A DNA stretch of 64,000 bases from Gerris lacustris (Eukaryota > Arthropoda > Insecta > Hemiptera > Gerridae): the NCBI GenBank assembly GCA_951217055.1, contig OX578278.1, positions 43,165,574 through 43,229,573 on the forward strand. The letters run 5' to 3'. Below, in pieces: positions 58,527 to 64,000 of the stretch (the stretch's first letter is position 1; every line of letters starts with the position of its first letter). The notes below the pieces were generated by a model that saw only the letters and a program-made list of their open reading frames with translations, made no database searches and was not told the DNA's origin. A program made the position numbers and the translations under genes.

Positions 58527-58914
58527 AATTAGTTGATTTTTGGTCTAAAGGAAAATTAAAACGCTCTTATTTGCGATATTTCGACCCCTCCTTGGGTCAT
58601 TTTCAAGCTAGAAACCAATTTATTAAATATATTTATTACACAATATATTATAAATATATTAATTAATATAATTTTACAATATATTAATTAATATATTTAT
58701 ACAATATATTAATTAATATATTTATACAATATATTAATTAATATATTTATACAATATATTAATTAATGTGTTAAATTCAATAATTTGTTGATGCCTATAT
58801 GTAATTAATATATTTAATAAATTGGTTTCTAGCTTGAGAATGACCCAAGGAGGGGTCGAAATATCGCAAATGAGAGGGTTTTAATTTTCCTTTAGACCAA
58901 AAATCAACTAATTT
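58527..58914. mobile_element. Foldback element with about 105-bp inverted arms around a tandem array
   Basis: Left arm 58527-58636: AATTAGTTGATTTTTGGTCT, AAAGGAAAATTAAAACGCTC, ATATTTCGACCCCTCCTTGG and AAGCTAGAAACCAATTTATT. The right arm, 58806-58914, is its reverse complement with a few differences. Each arm contains the hairpin GACCCCTCCTTGGGTC. Tandem repeats lie between them. Confidence 0.88.
58656..58767. repeat. 25-bp tandem repeat, about 4.5 copies
   Basis: The unit is ATATTAATTAATATATTT followed by ATACAAT. The middle three copies are identical. Confidence 0.93.
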
Positions 58915-59275
58915 TTCCATTAATTAGTTTACAAGTTATAAGTAAATATAATTATTTATTAGTGCGATAATTTTGATGACGTCAAAGTTTGTTTACATCT
59001 GTAAAAGATAAAATCAACAATGCAAACAGATCATATTTAATATGTAATACTGATTGCTTAAATTTCGATAAAAATGATATTGGATAAACTTCTCAAAAAA
59101 AAAATAACAATAGCAAATATTATCATATTACTGATATCAAAAATAAAAATGAAAAACAGCATTAGCTATTCACGCATTTAACTCGACGGTCATAATTTTT
59201 CTCTTAAAAATACTAAAATGTTGGGATATGAAAGTAACACTAAAAATCACAGGGAAGTACTTGCGTCCAAGTACT
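58915..59275. other. Unassigned sequence before family C
   Basis: The last 45 bp (AAAAATCACAGGGAAGTACT and on) also precede the family C copy at 2.1 kb, so the repeat may extend further left than its TTAGGG terminus. Confidence 0.45.
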
Positions 59276-60433
59276 TTTTAGGGTTTTGTAGAAGATTAAG
59301 CATGCCCGTTATGTAATTATGATTTTATTCTTCGATCTCAAGGGTCCGGGTTCGATCCCCCGGGGGGTCACAATGTTTTTCATCGGTAATAACGACTAGA
59401 AAAATTCATTTTTTCAGACCATTTCCATCGCTTCACCATAAGGTATAACCATGAATTATTTCGAAATTTTAGGACCACCCGTTATATAGTGGTTGGGGAG
59501 GGGGGAAATTTTTGGGGTATATTTTGACTTATAAAATTAATAAAGAATGAAAAATTTAAAAAAGCAAATATATATTTGAATCCTACTCTCCACCAGCTTT
59601 CATATGATACCCAACTCAAAATTTTAAAAAAATAAAATTTTTGGCGCACTTCAAATTTTCGCGCCAAAAATTGGCAATTTTTTAAAATTTGTGATGAACT
59701 CCCGGAATTTTCATCGCCCCACAATAAGGCATTAGCATGAATTATTTCGAAATTTTAGTACCAGCCGAAGTATAGTGGTTGGGGGGGGGGAAATTTTTTT
59801 TGGGTATATTTTGATTTTTTTACCCAATAAGGGATACAAAATTTAAAATTGTATATATATCTTTGCGTCCTACTCTTCAGCAGCTTTCATTTGATACCCA
59901 ACTCAAAATTTTAAAAAAATAAAATTTTTGGCGCACTTCAAATTTTCGCGCCAAAAATTGGCAATTTTTTAAAATTTGTGATGAACTCCCGGAATTTTCA
60001 TCGCCCCACAATAAGGCATTAGCATGAATTATTTCAAAATTTTAGGACCAGCCGAAGTATAGTGGTTGGGGGGGGGGGAAAATTTTTTTTGGGTATATTT
60101 TGATTTTTTTACCCAATAAGGAATGCAAAATTTACAAAAGCATATATATATTTGCGTCCTACTCTTCAGCAGCTTTCATTTGATACCCCACTCGAAAATT
60201 AAAAAAAATATAGATTTTTGAGTTTACAACATTTTTGCGAATTGCGCATGCGCACATTTAATTTTGAACTTCTGTATATTTTTCCTGTGGTTGGGTCAAA
60301 AAGTTACACCAGTATTTAAAATTTCAGCTCTATAGCTTAAACGGTTCGGGCCCTATGAACCAAAGAGCGACGGACAGACGGACACATCACCCTCGGCATA
60401 AGGGTTTTGAGAAGAATCTACAAAACCCTAATA
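59276..60433 (+). mobile_element. Family C element, full copy with three internal repeats
   Basis: The left end TTAGGGTTTTGTAGA is inverted exactly at the right end (TCTACAAAACCCTAA, 60417-60431). A GATTAAGCATG motif and a tRNA-like B-box segment (GGGTCCGGGTTCGATCCCCC, about 59340) lie near the left end. GACGGACAGACGGACAC lies near the right end. The middle is three tandem units of about 287 bp. No reading frame with a known domain is present, so it is non-autonomous. Confidence 0.85.
59411..60240. repeat. Tandem repeat, about 287 bp, three copies
   Basis: Units carry TTTCATCGCCCCACAATAAG, GGCATTAGCATGAATTATTT, a TATAGTGGTTGGGG G-rich tract, TTGGGTATATTTTGATTTTT, CAGCTTTCATTTGATACCC and TTTTTGGCGCACTTCAAATT. 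Starts are near 59425, 59712 and 59999. Copies two and three are very similar, copy one more diverged. Confidence 0.9.
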
Positions 60434-61261
60434 AAAGGAGAATATTGAAAGCCTTTCGTATCTATATAAAATGAACTCACAGTGTATCACAAAACTGATG
60501 CAAGTAATATTTCAAAAAATTACAATATCATATTTTTTAAAAATAAGGGGGGAGGGGGTTTCAATAAAAGCTTATCAGTTCAATCTGTCTATCAGTACTA
60601 TTCTTTTGCGTTCCATTTCAGCATTGTGCAGAATTGTGCTTCTATTAATATACGATAAGGTCTAACACCATCATTATTAAATTATCTTTATAAACTTAAA
60701 GTAGGAAAATAAATGTCCAACTTAAACCATGAAAATTTTAATTCTTGTAAGGATTAGCGGTTATATGAAAGTAGTTAGCTAGTTGAAGCAGTTTAATCTG
60801 AGTTTTAGTTGGAGGGAATTAAGTAACATGGATTAGGGATTGGAAAGTGATCTCGTAATAGCCTGTAATCCCTTGTGTCAGATAACAACCTATCAAATCA
60901 GCTTATCAACTCTTAATCTTAAATTTCACTTTTGCTCTTCTTAGATAATCCAACATTTCATCGAACTTAGTATGTAATGAATAAATAAAGGAATAAAGTA
61001 TTTTATCCAATTTGTTTCCTTTCCATAATGGGGTATTATTAAAGAAAAATAAGTGTCATGATGTACATTAAAATAGAATAAAACAATATTAATGAAGTTC
61101 TAAAACTTTAAACTTTAGAAGTTTCCTTTAGAAGAAATGCGTATTTAGACGTCGATTTAATTTCAGAAAATAATAAATTAAATAGAAAGTTTAGCCGTAT
61201 TTAATTCACCCGAACCTTTTTTCCTTTCTTCTGTGCTGACTTAAAATGAAACATATTTATT
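60434..61261. other. Unassigned sequence
   Basis: No gene or repeat recognised. Confidence 0.4.
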
Positions 61262-61846
61262 GCTTCCGAGCTTACCGAAGGTAACGGAAGCTATGTGATA
61301 GTTCCTGAGAACGAAAATTTGTAGGTCTCCGATTTCAAAAATTCCAAGACAAATCCGTTTCAGAATTCAGGGAACATTTTTGTTTCCGTGTCTGTCTGTC
61401 TGCCGTGCGATTTTGCGAACCAACATATCTTAAAAACTACACGTCCAATTTTAATGATATGTGGATGGTAGGTCATATTTAGCCCGTTGTTGGTCCCAAA
61501 TAAGTTTCAACCTTCTGCACAAATTTGTTTCCCTTTCACATGCGCACAAACATACATTTATTTACACCTATAGCGTCAAAAGCACTTATCTGATTTGTAT
61601 GAAACTTATAGTTTATTGAAAGTAACCCGCATAGCCCCAGATTAATCTGTACCGTCTGCGGTCTTTAACATCTGCTAAATTAATACTTGAATTCATGTAA
61701 AAATTAAAACAATTTTGACAGATTAAAAAACGGGGTAAACAATTAAACAAATTAGGCAATAATGGCTTGTAAAAGCATAAAACCAAAAAAGCATGTGGAT
61801 AGGATGCGAGAAAGCTATGTGCCACACCAATTGGCAGTCTATTTTT
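61262..61846 (+). mobile_element. Family F repeat, best preserved short copy
   Basis: Left end: CCGAGCTTACCGAAGGTAAC, GGAAGCTATGTGATAGTTCC. Body: TGTCTGTCTGTCTGCC, GCGAACCAACATATCTTAAA and CACATGCGCACAAACATACA. Right end: GGCTTGTAAAAGCATAAAA, AGGATGCGAGAAAGCTATG and GTGCCACACCAATTGGCAGT. AGCTATGTG occurs in the same orientation at both ends. No TIR is evident. Confidence 0.88.
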
Positions 61847-61923
61847 GTATGTAATGTATCCAAATGTAAATTTGAATGAATATTTGAAAACATAAATTTG
61901 AATTTTAACATTTGTGGTTGATG

Positions 61924-62094
61924 TTCCCATGGCCTGTGACTTGGCGAGGTTGACTCGAAGTGTTTCATACCTCGAGTCGAAGGAACATACTAGGCTCGAT
62001 ATGGCTCGTGGGTGGCTCGACCTTTCCCGTTAAGGACTCGACAGACGACAAGCCTTCAGGCATGACAAGCTCGCCAAGTCACAGGCTGTGGGAA
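61924..62094. mobile_element. Small inverted-repeat element with internal CTCGA clusters
   Basis: GCCTGTGACTTGGCGAG (61932-61948) is exactly inverted at 62070-62086. The match extends outward through TTCCCA/TGGGAA with two mismatches, giving about 25-bp ends. The interior of about 120 bp is GC-richer and repeats CTCGA/CTCG at least seven times. No target duplication could be recognised. Confidence 0.85.
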
Positions 62095-64000
62095 ACCTAG
62101 CTTATGGAACATAATTTTTATTAAGAATGATAAGTTTACTTTTTTTGTTTGTAGGTAAATTTGCTGGTTATGAGTAGGTACTTGCCTTCTCGAATTTTCC
62201 GCATGTCCCTTAAACTACTAATAGTTACCTTGACAATGTATGATAATGTGTTTATTATTATTATTGTTGATAATAATGTGCTTAATTATTTATGACATAA
62301 AAGATACTTGTTGATTACTTTGGGAACAATACAATCTGTAACTTAAAGGCAGTTTGAATTACTCTCTTTTTACGAAATTGGGCTGTAATAGAGCTAATAT
62401 TTTGCATATTATAATGCTGTTTGTGAAACCGGCATTGTTTTTTTTTATTGGAAACTTCTTTTTTTCAAATTGGATCACATTAGATTTTCCAGCTCTATTT
62501 ATCTATATCCGAAATAGTTTCCACTTTTGGATTTGAGATTGATATTAATTTCCCGGTTGGACAAATCGTACCACTTAAGGAGTGCTTTAATAGATTGGTT
62601 GTGATTAGGGATATGACGATTCTATTCGAGCTTGATGGGAACGTCGCTCTTTTACCTGGTATATCCATTTTAGTTTCACTCTTTCAATTAATGTCCCTTT
62701 TAATTCACCAAGCACCATCCCATCTTAAATATACGTATAAAAAGAAAGAACAAAAAAAAGTAATTAGCAAAGTTTTTTGTAGCTAGTAAAAACGTCTGGT
62801 TGAAATTCAATATGGATGGGGGGAGGGACCGCGGAGGTTTAAAATTAAGCGACCAAATGGACAATGACGTCACTATGATAAAGGGTAGAGAAGATCATTA
62901 TTTGCGTTGATATAGAAGAGGAGAACCCCTTGATGGGACAGGGGGTTAACCGTTAACCCCAGCTAGTCTCATAATAGTGGTGGAGTTTGGGCACCGGCTT
63001 CTACCAGTACCTCAACTCCACTCATAATGGAACCTTCTGTAACTTTATCTCTCTCCTGTCTCTCAGATTCACTACATTCTCACTCTTTTACGCTCATTTT
63101 ATCCTCTCCTTCTCTCACCGGAATCCGTTAATTACCCAGGCCGGAACGGCCTAACAATTCGATTAATGCCAGTCGATTATTGTTCATCCACCCCTCATCT
63201 TCTAAATCTTTAATCGATTAGTCCATTGCAAGGGTCTGATGGCGATTGAACGATTTTCAAAGCACTAGAACTCCCGTTTCGTTTAATTAACTAATGAATC
63301 GTTAAAACCTCAAAATAATTTCACTAAAAAGTCATTGAATACTAACGAGACACTTCTTTGTATTAATTAAAAAACAATATTAATTTAAGTTAATAACAAA
63401 CTATCACATTAAGTCCTGATATCTAAATTTTTATGGTTTTTTAAAAAAAGGTTTTGGTATTGTTAAGACAATTTTTGATTTATTTTATATTGTTAGAGTC
63501 AATTTTTTAATTAATTTTATTTATTATTTTAATTCTCTTATTATCTTTTTATGGTTTATTATTCTTATTATTATTTAGAGATTTTTTTTTATAGTAAGTT
63601 ACTTCATAGTTTACTTTCCTTTATACAGTATACAGAACAAGGAATAGAGGCGAAGATCCCGTGTGAATGCTCCCGTAGTATAGATAAGGTGAACGTGAAC
63701 AACTGCTTCCCCTGGAAGTGACCGTTACCGTATGTCCAATAATGATAAAAAAATGTTTAAATTTCCTGATACATAACTCCGAATGAGAGATACAAAAAAG
63801 TAGTTTTCGGCCTTATAAATAAATACGTTAAAAGACAAGATGCTTTCATATAAGTAGATTTATATATATCCTATGTTCTAGGAAAAGAAAAAAAAATCCC
63901 GTCAAGTGCTTGCTGTCAAGAGACTAAAAGGGTTTCTTGGGTCATCAAAATGCATATATCCTACATTTTTTTCTTACTAAAAAAGTTTAAAAAGATGCCT
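62095..64000. other. Unassigned sequence to the window end
   Basis: 62930-63150 is GC- and CT-richer. GGCCGGAACGGCC near 63142 is a short hairpin. No gene or recognised repeat was found. Confidence 0.4.

Overview
The window is strongly AT-rich eukaryotic DNA with no open reading frame that looks like an intact host gene. Long (TA)n microsatellites, decayed mariner, hAT, non-LTR and Crypton-like coding fragments, Helitron ends and several families of short non-autonomous repeats point to an intergenic or intronic stretch of an animal genome. The mariner fragment and the style of the repeats fit an arthropod, probably an insect. I cannot name the species. Longer reading frames across the microsatellites (runs of Tyr-Ile) are artefacts. 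|| Layout. 0.5-2.3 kb: two family F copies and one short family C copy. 3.0-4.5 kb: a Helitron-like element made of four to five repeated modules; a second Helitron 3' end lies at 5.84 kb. 7.24-7.43 kb: (TA)n. 7.75-8.62 kb: a TA-flanked, internally deleted mariner. 9.1-11.4 kb: family A copies with a tRNA-like module, and a (TA)n tract between CAGGGTGG-type termini. 13.65-14.6 kb: tiny inverted-repeat elements and two copies of a 186-bp repeat carrying a 73-nt tRNA-like gene. 15.7-17.0 kb: GC-rich hairpins, a 555-bp palindrome and a family G copy. 17.7-18.7 kb: the longest family F copy, which carries an ORF start resembling a Crypton-type tyrosine recombinase. 20.7 kb: a 116-bp tandem duplication. 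21.7-22.2 kb: family D. 26.3-27.4 kb: an LTR-retrotransposon primer-binding site and part of an LTR, apparently interrupted by a short element. 29.4-31.7 kb: more family A. 38.0-39.9 kb: a 98-bp palindrome, family E and a decayed hAT transposase. 43.4-44.2 kb: (TA)n and a complete non-autonomous hAT with a perfect 8-bp target duplication. 46.7-48.5 kb: a decayed non-LTR retrotransposon with reverse transcriptase and RNase H remnants. 48.8-49.8 kb: a complete family G element with terminal inverted repeats of about 245 bp. 49.8-50.4, 54.5-55.4, 58.5-60.4 and 61.3-62.1 kb: further copies of families F, H, E and C and two foldback elements. || How the parts relate. Nothing here forms an operon or pathway. 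The content is layers of selfish DNA at different ages, often nested: a hAT terminus abuts family E, F copies sit head to tail, and G termini lie against (TA)n tracts. The most informative locus is 17.7-18.7 kb, where a long F copy suggests that the short F repeats are deletion derivatives of a tyrosine-recombinase transposon. Family names A-H are labels for this window only. All similarities were judged by eye, without alignment or database search.
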